Shown: positions 41,850 through 50,789, numbered from the stretch's first letter. The stretch: DNA of 64,000 bases from Ureibacillus yapensis (GCF_003515775.1 NZ_QWEI01000001.1:104106-168105), one strand, 5' to 3'. Made by a program: numbers and translations. The notes: generated by a model not told the origin, from the letters alone.

Positions 41850-42611
41850 TTATTGTCCTTCGAAGTTGAGTGTTATGATATGGCATTGAGGTTTTGCACC
41901 AAACCTTAGCGGGAAGGCTGTTGTTCCATAGCCATTGCTGATTAAGGTCGGTACTCCCTCCCGAATTGAAAATGAACCATGTGGATGCATCCCGAAAGGT
42001 CCCAAGCGAATTTGGCCTCCATGTAAATGTCCCCCCATCATAAGATCCGTCTTATAATTTCTTCGTACCATCCGGAAAACTTCAGGATTATGCGAAACAA
42101 ACACTACATTTTTTGCACCTTTACATTTCAGAAAAGCATTTTCATAATCCGCATTTTGGGAAGTAGCATCAGCAATTGCACTAATCCAGCATTCGTTTTG
42201 AGTTTGCGGAATTAAAATTGCATCATTTTCAATAATGGTTACATTCAACTTATGAAAAAGCTCACGTAAATTCCCTTCCCCTACTTCCCGATCATTGTTT
42301 CCCCATACAAAGTATACAGGACCCAGCGTTTTCAATAATTTAATATTTTCTTCAATTCGTGAAAACGGAGTACGTTTATCCGCTAAATCACCGCCAATAA
42401 TCACGGCATGGATCGGTTGTTCGACAGTATCTATCATTTTTTCATCAATTTTTCTTAGATGCACATCGGAAATAAAAAATAAGGAAATCTGCTCCTGTTT
42501 TCCTTGTAAAGGAATGCCATGATGCAGCACATTGTTTTCAAATGCTTCCTTTACCATAAATAAGAACAGTATTATTAGAACAACCAAAACAAAAATAAAA
42601 AAACCAAACAA
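41850..42611 (-). CDS. ypbG: Membrane-anchored metallophosphoesterase YpbG
   Basis: A 253-residue calcineurin-like phosphoesterase with one N-terminal membrane anchor (residues 1-20). The metal motifs are complete: FFISDVHLRK (47-56), GGDLADKR, WGNNDRE (about 103-109), SHNPE and GGHLHGGQ. The catalytic domain probably faces the cytoplasm or the outer membrane surface, as orientation is not certain. The physiological substrate is not established. Its place beside ypbE and recQ matches B. subtilis. The start is TTG behind GAGAGGGG. Confidence 0.85.
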   Translation of the reverse strand: MFGFFIFVLVVLIILFLFMVKEAFENNVLHHGIPLQGKQEQISLFFISDVHLRKIDEKMIDTVEQPIHAVIIGGDLADKRTPFSRIEENIKLLKTLGPVYFVWGNNDREVGEGNLRELFHKLNVTIIENDAILIPQTQNECWISAIADATSQNADYENAFLKCKGAKNVVFVSHNPEVFRMVRRNYKTDLMMGGHLHGGQIRLGPFGMHPHGSFSIREGVPTLISNGYGTTAFPLRFGAKPQCHIITLNFEGQ

Positions 42612-42632
42612 AAGTAAATCCCCTCTCTAATA

Positions 42633-42786
42633 GAAAAGCACAGGCGCCCCGCTTAGCCCCGACAGATGTTTTTTGTACCGAAAGCGTGCGACAGGTACAA
42701 GCGCTGGAGCCTCCGTGATGAAGGCGCTTTTTGCCTTCATCGGAGGAGGCGAAGCGACCTCGAGGGGCTGGGCGCCGGAGCTGGAC
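42633..42786. repeat. Dispersed GC-rich palindromic repeat, copy 4
   Basis: The most divergent copy: GAAAAGCACAGGCGCCCCG start, a private internal palindrome (TTTGTACCGAAAGCGTGCGACAGG region and CTTCATCGGAGG), then the common GAAGCGACCTCGAGGGGCTGG and a GCGCCGGAGCTGGAC end. It lies between ypbG and ypbE. Confidence 0.8.
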
Positions 42787-42838
42787 AATTTGAAAAAGCG
42801 AAGAACGCCGCAGCACTTCTCAAAAAAAATTCAAAAAA

Positions 42839-42866
42839 GAGTCGCCTCCAAAAAGTGAGACGGCTC
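42839..42866 (-). terminator. Second hairpin downstream of ypbE
   Basis: A 10-bp stem with G-U pairs (42839-42848 with 42857-42866), followed on the minus strand by TTTTTTGAATTTTTTT. It is probably a back-up terminator for ypbE or the end of the adjacent repeat. The interval 42867-43036 holds no supported gene. Confidence 0.6.
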
Positions 42867-43036
42867 CTTCCTTATTGCAGAAGTTTATTGATTGATGGCA
42901 TGAACAACAAAGTCCATTTGCTAATATAGTCTCTCGAATTTTAACCGCTTTACTCTGTTCACTAAATAGAACATAAAGAAGCATTGCTTTTTTATTAGTT
43001 TAACACATTGCCAATATAATCATACGCTGCAGGCCT

Positions 43037-43079
43037 ATAAAAAAAGACTAAAGGAATGGGAAATCCATTCGTTTAGTCC
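43037..43079 (-). terminator. Terminator of ypbE
   Basis: A 14-bp stem (43046-43059 with about 43065-43078) and a short loop, followed on the minus strand by TTTTTTT. It starts 12 bases after the stop codon. Confidence 0.85.
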
Positions 43080-43090
43080 ACTCTAGAAAT

Positions 43091-43786
43091 CTACGGAATA
43101 ATTAATGTTTGTCCAACAGAAATGCTGTTCGATGGCAAGTTATTCGCAGCTTTAATCTTATCGACGCCACTTGCATCGTTATAATACTTTAGCGCAATAC
43201 GGAATAAGTTTTCATTTGGTTGAACTGTATGCGTTGTGGAGCTGGCTTTTGAAGCAGCTTGGGTTTGCTGTTGTTCTTGTTGTCTAGCAAGCTCTTGTTG
43301 TTTTTGTCTTTCTTGCTCCGCTTTTTTGGCAGCTTCCATTTCAGCTTGTTTCGCTGCCTCCGTTGCTTCGGCCGCTTTTGCTTGTTCTGCTTGTTTTGCT
43401 GCTTCTGCTGCTTTTTCCTTTTCAGCTTCCGCATCTTTTTCAGCTGCTGCCTTATCTTCATTGCTGTTATCGATCTTTGGTTCTTGCTGCTCTTTATTGC
43501 TTGCGGAAACAGTTTGATTTCTTTGTACTTCTACAATCGACCCATTTTCGTCCACTTCCGCTACTTCCGTTTCTGATGGCGTATAGAAGAAGAAAACATA
43601 GACTAATAGGATAAATGGTATACCAAGAAGTACGACCAATAGGATATTTAATAAAGGGTTTTTTCTCTTTTTCTTTTTCTTTTTCACAGTACGGCCTGAG
43701 CGTGACATTCTAGAGCGTTGTTGTTCTGCTATTTCAATTGATTGACGATGTTCTTCAATTTTCTCTCTGTAATCTTCGTTACTCAT
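43091..43786 (-). CDS. ypbE: LysM-domain membrane protein YpbE
   Basis: A 231-residue protein with a cytoplasmic N-terminus rich in Lys (KKKKKKRKNP), one membrane segment (LLNILLVVLLGIPFILLVYV, split around 46-65) and a long Ala/Glu/Lys/Gln-rich low-complexity helix (about 105-180). A single C-terminal LysM domain (THTVQPNENLFRIALKYY...ISVGQTLIIP) would bind peptidoglycan outside the membrane. The start is ATG 43786 behind GAGGTGG. The position next to recQ and ypbG matches ypbE. It may tether the membrane to the wall; no enzyme domain is present. Confidence 0.88.
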   Translation of the reverse strand: MSNEDYREKIEEHRQSIEIAEQQRSRMSRSGRTVKKKKKKRKNPLLNILLVVLLGIPFILLVYVFFFYTPSETEVAEVDENGSIVEVQRNQTVSASNKEQQEPKIDNSNEDKAAAEKDAEAEKEKAAEAAKQAEQAKAAEATEAAKQAEMEAAKKAEQERQKQQELARQQEQQQTQAASKASSTTHTVQPNENLFRIALKYYNDASGVDKIKAANNLPSNSISVGQTLIIP

Positions 43787-43941
43787 GAGTACCACCTCTT
43801 TAACACGATTATCTCTAATTATGACGAAATTTCTTTAAAAAGTAAATGATAGGATTGGAAAATTCAAGAGATTTTGTCGAGAAAATGAGACTTTTAGTAA
43901 AATATCGCTTTTCTACTATCTTTTTGTCTTTAAATTCATCA

Positions 43942-45390
43942 CTAAGTTTGGAGCAGTAAATTCTTGATTCGATCCTTCCAATTGAAGGACTCTTCCTGTA
44001 CATTTTTTTCAGTAGTCTGACGGGGCAAGATTATATTTTCGATTGACAAACCGCAACATTGGCAGCAATCGCTGGGCTTCGCATTTAAAGTCTGTCCAAA
44101 ATAATGAACTAGCTTTTCCCTCATGCAGCTTTTTGCATGAACCAATTCCATTACTTCTTCAACCGCTTTTATTTTTCCGGTTTTCATTGAGGATAGTTTT
44201 TCCTTTACTTCATGTGCCGGGAGTTGGTGCATCCAATAAGCAAGGACACGAAAAGCGGTTTCTGAAATTTCCCCATTTTGAACCATCATGCCGGGTTGTA
44301 GTTGTTGGAAGTGCAATTCCATATAACGATCCACATGCCCCTCGGTAGGCAAATCATCCATTCCAACAAATTTCGCAAAATCTTCGTCTGCATCCGAATA
44401 TAACAATAATGCCAGGGCATCTTTCCCATCTCGGCCTGCGCGACCAATTTCCTGCATATAATTTGCCACATTGGATGGCAGCGATTCATGGATTACTTGG
44501 CGAACATCTTGCTTATGAACTCCCATGCCAAACGCATTTGTTGCCACAATCCAATCAAGCGATCCTTCGATAAACTGCTGCTGGATAAATTGCCGGTCAA
44601 GCGTCTCCATGCCGCCATGATAGCTTGCACAGCGAATCCCTAATTGAAGCAGCCTTTCACTGATTTTTTCCGTTTTTGACCGCGATTGTGTATAAATAAT
44701 CCCCGGACCTTCTGTTTTGGATACATGCTCAAGCATCCAATCCAACTTATCCTCTCTATTTTGGAAAATCCGTCTTCCTAGATGAATGTTCGGACGGTCT
44801 ACCGAATGAATATATGTATAAGGTTCTTTCATGTTCAAATAACGTTCAATATCACCGAGCACCTTTTCCGTCGCTGTTGCCGATAACGCCAGTATAGGAG
44901 GTCGATTTTCTTTCCCCACTACTTCTCCGATTCTTAAATAATCTGGCCGAAAGTCGAAACCCCATTGTGAAATACAATGCGCTTCATCAATTACAATTAA
45001 AGAAAGCTTTATCGAATTTAATTTTTCCCTCACATTCTCTTGGACAAGCATTTCCGGTGAGATAAAAATAAATCGGTAATTTTGCAGCGTTTGCAGAGCC
45101 ATTCTCTTTTGCGAAACATCCAAAAAAGAGTTTAACGCCACTACCCGCTTTTCTTTCATTTTTTTCAGCTGATCGACTTGATCCTGCATTAAAGATAATA
45201 AAGGAGAAATAATCAGCACCGGCTGATTGAAAATATAGCCAGGCAGTTGATAGCAAAGCGATTTGCCCATTCCAGTGGGGAGTAATGCCATTACATCTTT
45301 TCCCGCCAACACCTGCTCAACCACTTCTTTTTGGCCCGGCCGAAATTCATTGTAGCCAAAATGCTTATGCAAAAGTTCTTTAAGATTCAA
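43942..45390 (-). CDS. recQ: RecQ-family ATP-dependent DNA helicase (RecS-type)
   Basis: A 482-residue SF2 helicase. It has Walker A LLPTGMGKS, DEAH box VIDEAHCISQWG, motif III LSATAT, motif IV IIYTQSR and motif VI QEIGRAGRDG. The C-terminal zinc region (CMREKLVHYFG...CCQCCG) is present, but no HRDC domain follows. The length matches the short RecS paralogue of B. subtilis rather than full RecQ. It unwinds recombination and replication intermediates. The start is set at TTG 45390 (GAGGTG 6 bases upstream), giving an 11-base overlap with ypbB. Confidence 0.92.
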   Translation of the reverse strand: MNLKELLHKHFGYNEFRPGQKEVVEQVLAGKDVMALLPTGMGKSLCYQLPGYIFNQPVLIISPLLSLMQDQVDQLKKMKEKRVVALNSFLDVSQKRMALQTLQNYRFIFISPEMLVQENVREKLNSIKLSLIVIDEAHCISQWGFDFRPDYLRIGEVVGKENRPPILALSATATEKVLGDIERYLNMKEPYTYIHSVDRPNIHLGRRIFQNREDKLDWMLEHVSKTEGPGIIYTQSRSKTEKISERLLQLGIRCASYHGGMETLDRQFIQQQFIEGSLDWIVATNAFGMGVHKQDVRQVIHESLPSNVANYMQEIGRAGRDGKDALALLLYSDADEDFAKFVGMDDLPTEGHVDRYMELHFQQLQPGMMVQNGEISETAFRVLAYWMHQLPAHEVKEKLSSMKTGKIKAVEEVMELVHAKSCMREKLVHYFGQTLNAKPSDCCQCCGLSIENIILPRQTTEKNVQEESFNWKDRIKNLLLQT

Positions 45391-46438
45391 AACGTTCACC
45401 TCTAGCCAATACAAGCCTTATTTGGAAATATGTAAGATACGGCAACATCTGATGCAACACTTTCAACTTCCGAGTATGAGTCTCATCCACAGCTTCTATT
45501 ACTCTCTGTATATCTGCTTTTGCAACAAACTGTTCCATATTAAATTCAGGTTCATTCATCGCCAATTCTACAATATGATCTTCTATCGTGCTCATTTTTA
45601 ACCTGCGGATTCTACTGATTTCCTCAACCGAATAGCCATTTTTAAATAGTTCGGCAGTTTGGGAAGCTGATCCGCTTAATGGGATATTTACACGGACAGC
45701 TTCGGTCAGCTGATTTAAAAGAAAATACTCGTCCTTTTTTTGCAAGATTTCATTTAGCCATTTGTGAAGTGTTGAAATGTAAATCAATCCTATATCCATT
45801 TCACTTAACTTCATTTTATAGCTAATTTGCTGCCATGTAAGACCGGCAGTTTTGTAGCCGCTTAATCTAAGCATCACCATTTCCTTTGCCTCTTCCTCCA
45901 CATTTAGGTTTTCGAGGCTCATCACAATTTCTTCTAATAATTTTTGCTGTAAATGTCCATCTTGATAATGGTTGGTTTTTAAAAAGTGCCGAACCCATTG
46001 CTGAACCTGTTCGTCCTTTTGAATGGGGATAAAGGACATTTGTTTGGCAGATTGATGAGACAAGCTTTGTACCACTAGGGATAACCTGGCAAAAAAGAGA
46101 TGTTCATTTCCTCTATAATGCCATCCATCAAAAGGAAGGGTTTTATTTTCTTGTAAATGGGAAGTTGCTTTGTTTGTTAACTTATAAAAACCATCTTGCA
46201 GCACAATAAGAATTTCTTCTTCAACCAAAGCCGAGATAGCCTTGTCATATGTTTGCCTTGCCAACTTTGGCAATACCCCAAAATATTTATGTAAATGATA
46301 AATTCCGACATCCTGAATCGTTTGACCCGAACGTTTGCCTTTCAAAAGATGGTATGGTGCGGAAATTGTCCGTTCCCCGTTAAATTTATGGAAAATTTCC
46401 AAAAGAATTTGCTGGAAAATCAAAATAGAATCCTCCAT
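45380..46438 (-). CDS. ypbB: YpbB, helix-turn-helix protein coupled to RecQ
   Basis: A 352-residue protein with a C-terminal helix-turn-helix of the RQC/HTH_29 type (ELFKNGYSVEEISRIRRLKMSTIEDHIVELA, split around 265-295). This segment resembles the HTH that other RecQ proteins carry themselves. Overlap with recQ suggests that the two act together, YpbB supplying the missing domain. The start is ATG. It diverges from fer; the 91-base gap holds both promoters. Confidence 0.82.
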   Translation of the reverse strand: MEDSILIFQQILLEIFHKFNGERTISAPYHLLKGKRSGQTIQDVGIYHLHKYFGVLPKLARQTYDKAISALVEEEILIVLQDGFYKLTNKATSHLQENKTLPFDGWHYRGNEHLFFARLSLVVQSLSHQSAKQMSFIPIQKDEQVQQWVRHFLKTNHYQDGHLQQKLLEEIVMSLENLNVEEEAKEMVMLRLSGYKTAGLTWQQISYKMKLSEMDIGLIYISTLHKWLNEILQKKDEYFLLNQLTEAVRVNIPLSGSASQTAELFKNGYSVEEISRIRRLKMSTIEDHIVELAMNEPEFNMEQFVAKADIQRVIEAVDETHTRKLKVLHQMLPYLTYFQIRLVLARGERFES

Positions 46439-46478
46439 TTCGAACTATAAGGTTGAAAAGTCAATTAAACAGTTTTAG

Positions 46479-46778
<300 letters not shown>

Positions 46779-46787
46779 TTAATTAGA

Positions 46788-46820
46788 AATAGCCATCTCG
46801 TCAATGAGGTGGCTATTTTT
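46788..46820 (+). terminator. Terminator of fer
   Basis: A 12-bp stem (46788-46799 with 46806-46817) and a 6-base loop followed by TTTTT. It ends 12 bases before the convergent membrane-protein gene. Confidence 0.9.
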
Positions 46821-46832
46821 CTGGGTAAATGA

Positions 46833-47501
46833 TTATTGTGATTCCCTCGATTTTCTGAAAAGATAAGCAGCCAATATCAAGAAACATCCTAATCCAAAAA
46901 TAGTAAAATAAGACATCTGAATCGTTGGTCCAAAGGGATCTATAAAGAAATTCAGGAAAACCAGCAGCACAATCAACAATCCAAAAATTGTTCCAAATAC
47001 CAAGGAGCTTCTCAGTTTCTTTCTTGAGTCAAAAGCTTCTTGCTTAACCATTCTAAATACATAATAAATGAGCAATGCTAATCCCAAAACTAGAATAATC
47101 CCAAATAACAAAGTAGAACCTAAATAAATAGTTTGCTCTTCGCCTTTAAAGTAGGCAAAAATTCCCCAAGGTATGATTGCCCATCCCAGTAGGTTCAGCA
47201 ACGCTTCAAAGGCAAATCCTACCGTCTTTTTCAATGGTTCCTTCGGCAAAGATTGGATAATTTCTTCTGCCAACTCCTTGGGAGCCTTTCCAAAAACTTC
47301 TTCAGCACTTTTGCCTTCTTTTTGCGCTTCAAGCAAATGATCCAGCATCTCCAGCAATACTTCCTCAGTTGCACGTTCACTTTTTAGAGCATTGGTCCGA
47401 ATATATACCATTAAATTTCCATAATACGTTTCGTTTTCGGGAGTCAGCAATTTTCGCTTTTCATTATTTTCTTTTATTAGCTCCTTAACGGTTACGTTCA
47501 C
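46833..47501 (-). CDS. DUF1129-type membrane protein
   Basis: A 222-residue protein. The soluble N-terminal helical part (1-90) has EEVLLEMLDHLLEAQKEGKS, typical of the DUF1129/DUF1700-like fold that accompanies PadR regulators. Four or five hydrophobic segments follow from about residue 95. It starts with GTG and overlaps the padR 3' end by 17 bases, so the two are co-translated. Such pairs often form envelope-stress or antibiotic-responsive modules, but no substrate is known. Confidence 0.75.
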   Translation of the reverse strand: MNVTVKELIKENNEKRKLLTPENETYYGNLMVYIRTNALKSERATEEVLLEMLDHLLEAQKEGKSAEEVFGKAPKELAEEIIQSLPKEPLKKTVGFAFEALLNLLGWAIIPWGIFAYFKGEEQTIYLGSTLLFGIILVLGLALLIYYVFRMVKQEAFDSRKKLRSSLVFGTIFGLLIVLLVFLNFFIDPFGPTIQMSYFTIFGLGCFLILAAYLFRKSRESQ

Positions 47502-47826
47502 TCTTATTACCTCCCAAAATAGTTGTAATCGGCACGCTTAGCAACTCCCATTCTTTTCGAATCAACTCCAGATTCTCCTTCCCTTCTGCAGTTAAAGAAT
47601 AATATTTTCGATTTGGCCCGCTTTCGGAAGGTCTCATCGTTCCAATAATCCAATTGCTTTTTTGGAGACGCAATAATACCGGATAAATGGTACCCTCACT
47701 AATATCCCTTAAACCATACTGCTGTAATTTTTGCGATAACTCATAACCATACACTTCTTCTTTTTCAATGATCGCCAACACACAGCCATCCAATATTCCT
47801 TTTAATAATTGGCTTCGAACCGACAA
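47485..47826 (-). CDS. PadR-family transcriptional regulator
   Basis: A 113-residue winged-helix repressor of the short PadR subtype. It has QLLKGILDGCVLAII, then YGYELSQKLQ, the recognition helix ISEGTIYPVLLRLQ and the wing PNRKYYSLTAEG. The start is taken as TTG 47826 (GAGGTG 6 bases upstream), since relatives begin just before the QLLKG helix; upstream in-frame codons are unlike the family. It probably represses its own two-gene operon through the inverted repeat upstream. Confidence 0.88.
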   Translation of the reverse strand: MSVRSQLLKGILDGCVLAIIEKEEVYGYELSQKLQQYGLRDISEGTIYPVLLRLQKSNWIIGTMRPSESGPNRKYYSLTAEGKENLELIRKEWELLSVPITTILGGNKSERNR

Positions 47827-47852
47827 ATTGTTCACCTCTTTACCTTGCATAG

Positions 47853-47883
47853 CAAGATACCATGCCATAAACAAGCTATCTTG
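47853..47883. promoter_or_regulatory. Candidate PadR operator
   Basis: Inverted repeat CAAGATA (47853-47859) and TATCTTG (47877-47883), 17 bases apart, 27-57 bases upstream of padR. The position suits autorepression. Confidence 0.4.
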
Positions 47884-47963
47884 TATAGTAAACTAGCTAC
47901 CCTCAGTATATTGCATAACATAATAGCAATCAAGTATTTTGTATGGATGTACCCAATCATTTA

Positions 47964-48013
47964 TTGATTTTTTCGAGAATAACTGCTAGAATCGTTTTAG
48001 TAGTTGGTACTAA
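47964..48013 (+). promoter_or_regulatory. fabI promoter with FapR operator
   Basis: TTGATT (47964-47969) and TAGAAT (47987-47992) with a 17-base spacer form the promoter. The 17-mer at 47997-48013 (TTAGTA-N5-TACTAA) matches the FapR box and overlaps the start site, so malonyl-CoA-responsive repression is expected. Confidence 0.85.
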
Positions 48014-48052
48014 TAACTGATGTAAAATTTATTGGACAAAGGGGACCTTCGG

Positions 48053-48829
48053 ATGGATTTATTACAATTAAGAGATAAAAACGTAGTGGTCATGGGCGTT
48101 GCGAACGAACGCAGTATTGCATGGGGAATTGCCAAAAGACTTCTTGAAGTCGGAGCGAACGTAATTTTCACTTACCGCAAAGAACGCTCTAAAGGTAAGA
48201 TTGACAAGGTTTTGGAGAACTATACGGAATACAACACAGCAGTAGTCGAATGTGATGTAAACAGTGATGAAAGCATTAGAGCTGCCTTTTCCCAAATTGG
48301 CGAAAAATACGGCACTATCCACGGTATTGTCCATTCTGTTGCATTCGCTCATGCTGAAGATCTGAAAAACCGCTTTGTAGAAACTTCTCGTGATGGCTAT
48401 GCTTTCGCGCAAGATACAAGTGCTTATTCATTAGTTGCGGTTGCAAACGCAGCTCGTCCATATATGGCGGAGGGCGGATCGATCGTTACGATGAGTTATT
48501 TAGGGGCAGAGCGCGTGCTTGACGGCTATAACGTCATGGGTGTGGCAAAAGCTGCACTAGAAGCTTCAATGCGCTATCTTGCTGCTGATTTAGGTGCTGA
48601 AAATATCCGTGTAAATGCGATTTCAGCAGGTGCAATCCGCACATTGGCTGCAAAAGGTGTTCCAAGCTTCAATACAATTCTGCATAAAATCGAGGAAACT
48701 TCCCCACTTAAACGCAATGTAAATCAGGAAGAAGTAGCCGATATGACATTGGTTATGCTAAGCGCACTTTCACGTGGTGTTACCGGTGAAACAATTTATG
48801 TAGATTCCGGCTATAATATTATGGGTTAA
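48053..48829 (+). CDS. fabI: Enoyl-[acyl-carrier-protein] reductase (NADH), FabI
   Basis: A 258-residue SDR-type enoyl-ACP reductase, the last step of each fatty-acid elongation round. The cofactor segment is VMGVANERSIAWGIAKRL, with the catalytic Tyr/Lys region YNVMGVAKAALEASMRYL and the loop ISAGAIRTLAAKGV; the Tyr-Lys spacing is that of FabI. Start at ATG 48053 behind AAAGGGGA gives the usual length; an upstream TTG adds seven unlikely residues. Monocistronic, with FapR box and terminator. It is the target of triclosan-type inhibitors. Confidence 0.96.
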   Translation: MDLLQLRDKNVVVMGVANERSIAWGIAKRLLEVGANVIFTYRKERSKGKIDKVLENYTEYNTAVVECDVNSDESIRAAFSQIGEKYGTIHGIVHSVAFAHAEDLKNRFVETSRDGYAFAQDTSAYSLVAVANAARPYMAEGGSIVTMSYLGAERVLDGYNVMGVAKAALEASMRYLAADLGAENIRVNAISAGAIRTLAAKGVPSFNTILHKIEETSPLKRNVNQEEVADMTLVMLSALSRGVTGETIYVDSGYNIMG

Positions 48830-48835
48830 TAATTG

Positions 48836-48872
48836 AGGACTAGCGATGCATTGTGCAGGGCTAGTCCTTTTT
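48836..48872 (+). terminator. Terminator of fabI
   Basis: A 9-bp stem AGGACTAGC/GCTAGTCCT (48836-48844 with 48860-48868) followed by TTTTT. It overlaps the end of the convergent thioredoxin-like gene. Confidence 0.85.
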
Positions 48873-49539
48873 AATGCCCTAACTTTTCCATCAACATTTC
48901 TTCGGTAACAGGTCCGACAATTTTTTCATTGATCATTCCCTCTTCATTGATGATTATACTTGTCGGAATCGTAAGGATTTCGTAGCTCACGGAAACCTCC
49001 CCATCTTCATCCAGCAATATAGGGAAAGTAATGCTATGGTTTTCGGAAAACTCCGCAACATCCTTTTTATTCCATTCCTGATCAGTGGCATTTACTGAAA
49101 GAATTATGACATCTTTTGCATGCCTCTCATAGTACTGTTGGATTGTCGGCATTTCTTCTACACATGATGGGCACCAGGTTGCCCAGAAGTTTATAAACAC
49201 TTTCTGTCCTTTAAATTGTGATAATCGAATCGTTTCTCCGTTTAATGTCTTTAATTCAAAATCCGGTGCCTGCTCCTGAAGCGAATGGACTTGCGTCTCG
49301 TTTTCTATGTGGTCATGGTCATGCGCTTCTTCGCTATTAAGTTGTTGCTCATCTGGTTCTTCAATTTGCCGATATTCCACTTGATTCTGTGCCCCAGTGC
49401 TCAACTCTCTTTGTATAATTGGCAACGTTTTTTCTTTAACTTGCTGAGAATTGGAGGGGAGCAGGTTACTGGAAATGATATATATGAAAAGAATCAGAAA
49501 GAACATCACTAAGAATTTTGAGATTGTTTTGTTGGGCAA
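48871..49539 (-). CDS. Membrane-anchored TlpA/ResA-like thiol-disulfide oxidoreductase
   Basis: A 222-residue thioredoxin-like protein facing outward. It has an N-terminal anchor (about 8-25), a linker with the His-rich stretch EEAHDHDHIENE (about 70-81) and a TlpA domain with the active site WATWCPSC (Cys123, Cys126) and cis-Pro region TIPTSIII. It reduces disulfides in exported proteins or apocytochromes. Paralogous to ResA at 58.7 kb, but the linker is longer. The start is taken at TTG 49539 behind GTGGGGG. A 52-bp repeat array lies directly upstream. Confidence 0.85.
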   Translation of the reverse strand: MPNKTISKFLVMFFLILFIYIISSNLLPSNSQQVKEKTLPIIQRELSTGAQNQVEYRQIEEPDEQQLNSEEAHDHDHIENETQVHSLQEQAPDFELKTLNGETIRLSQFKGQKVFINFWATWCPSCVEEMPTIQQYYERHAKDVIILSVNATDQEWNKKDVAEFSENHSITFPILLDEDGEVSVSYEILTIPTSIIINEEGMINEKIVGPVTEEMLMEKLGH

Positions 49540-49623
49540 ATACAAACCCCCACTTTCAAACTAGATCTTCTTAAAAGTATATGTGGCAGGGTTGATAACA
49601 TGAGAGAAAGATTGTTAATACTA

Positions 49624-50052
49624 CAGAGTGTGCAGTCCACAGTGCGATGAAAGGCTTTTCCAACGATACCTTCCCGATTTGCACTTCATTCGCCCGATGA
49701 AACGCTTTTCCAGCAAACTCCCACTTCGATTTGCACTTCATACACCTGATGAAACGCTTTTCCAACAATCTGCCTCTCTCATTTGCAGTTCATACGCCCG
49801 ATGAAAGGCTTTTCCAGCAACATCCACCTTTAATTTGCACTTCATACAACCGATGAAACGCTTTTCCAGCAACCCGTCTCCCTGATTTGCACTTCATCCG
49901 CCCGATGAAACGCTTTTCCAGCACCCCATCTCCCCGATTTGCACTTCATCCACCCGATGAAACGCTTTTCCAGCAACCCATCTCCCCGATTTGCACTTCA
50001 TACACCCGATGAAACGCTTTTCCAGCATCCTGCCTCTCCCATTTGCACTTCT
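49624..50052. repeat. Tandem array A, 52-bp period, eight units
   Basis: Units start at 49624 (degenerate), 49676, 49728, 49780, 49832, 49884, 49936 and 49988, each exactly 52 bases, with a partial unit at 50040. The consensus contains ATTTGCACTTCAT, then a 5-6 base spacer, GATGAAACGCTTTTCCAGCA and a variable C-rich tail. TTCAT(C) and (C/G)ATGAA within each unit are complementary, so each unit can form a small hairpin. It is non-coding, since the period is not a multiple of 3, and it fills the interval between the TlpA-like gene and ribU. Confidence 0.95.
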
Positions 50053-50149
50053 CCTACTTAATTCAGCCTAACCACCTCCCCCGCTCCACCTGCCTCTCAA
50101 TCACTCCCAACCAATAAATCACCTGCACTTCTTCCACACTCAATTAGCA

Positions 50150-50197
50150 CAAAACAAAAAGCCGTGCATTAAGTCCTTGTTCGACTTAATGCACGGC
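50150..50197 (-). terminator. Terminator of ribU
   Basis: A perfect 15-bp stem (50161-50175 with 50183-50197) and a 7-base loop, followed on the minus strand by TTTTTGTTTTG. It begins 13 bases after the stop codon. Confidence 0.92.
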
Positions 50198-50210
50198 TAT
50201 CATCATACAT

Positions 50211-50789
50211 TTATAATAAATACTGTGCTCTCTGGTTTTCAATCCATACTCTCATCGTACGGAATAGTAAGACGGCCACGATCATAAGGATAATCCCTTT
50301 AACCATATTAAACGGTAAAATACCCATTACAATCGTTTCTTTCATATCAAAAGATTCCATTCCAAGGAAGTAGGAGTACATCGGTAAAAAGGCTACATAG
50401 TTTAATATGCTCATGCCAACCGCCATGACCACTGTTCCCACAATCAATCCTGTACTTAGACCTTTAATCGTCGGGATTTTTTTATAGATATAATATACAG
50501 GCAGGATGAACAAAATACCTGTCATAAAATTCGCCATATGTCCAACCGGAACCCCCGTTGGTGTACCAGAGAAAATCCAGTCTAAAATATTCTTGAATAA
50601 CTCCACTAAAATACCAGCCATTGGCCCCATCGTAATCGCAGCAATCAATGCAGGAACGTCACTGAAGTCGATTTGTAAAAACAAAGGGAACCCAGGAAGC
50701 GGGAAGTTTAATAACATTAAAATGAACGAAATACTACTTAACATTGCAATCGCCACGAATGAACGCAGCTTTAGGTTTTGCTTTACCAT
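50211..50789 (-). CDS. ribU: Riboflavin ECF-transporter S component RibU
   Basis: A 192-residue integral membrane protein with about six transmembrane segments. Family marks are FPLPGFPLFLQIDFSDVPALIAAITMGP (split around 36-63) and GHMANFMTGILF. It binds riboflavin and, with the shared EcfAA'T module encoded elsewhere, imports it. The start is ATG 50789 behind GAGGAGAG; the upstream in-frame ATG precedes that site. It is controlled by the FMN riboswitch upstream. The presence of import suits a cell that makes many flavoenzymes. Confidence 0.95.
   Translation of the reverse strand: MVKQNLKLRSFVAIAMLSSISFILMLLNFPLPGFPLFLQIDFSDVPALIAAITMGPMAGILVELFKNILDWIFSGTPTGVPVGHMANFMTGILFILPVYYIYKKIPTIKGLSTGLIVGTVVMAVGMSILNYVAFLPMYSYFLGMESFDMKETIVMGILPFNMVKGIILMIVAVLLFRTMRVWIENQRAQYLL

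Noticed and set aside
42840-43010. Minus-strand frame starting MLLYVLFSEQ with three Cys pairs
   Set aside because: No Shine-Dalgarno site. The C-terminal third is encoded by the hairpin terminator, and I recognise no family.
43236-43614. Cys/Ser/Phe-rich plus-strand frames
   Set aside because: Antisense shadows of the Ala/Glu/Lys low-complexity helix of YpbE.
49624-50052. CRISPR array
   Set aside because: The whole 52-base unit is similar between copies, so there are no unique spacers, and no cas genes are nearby.
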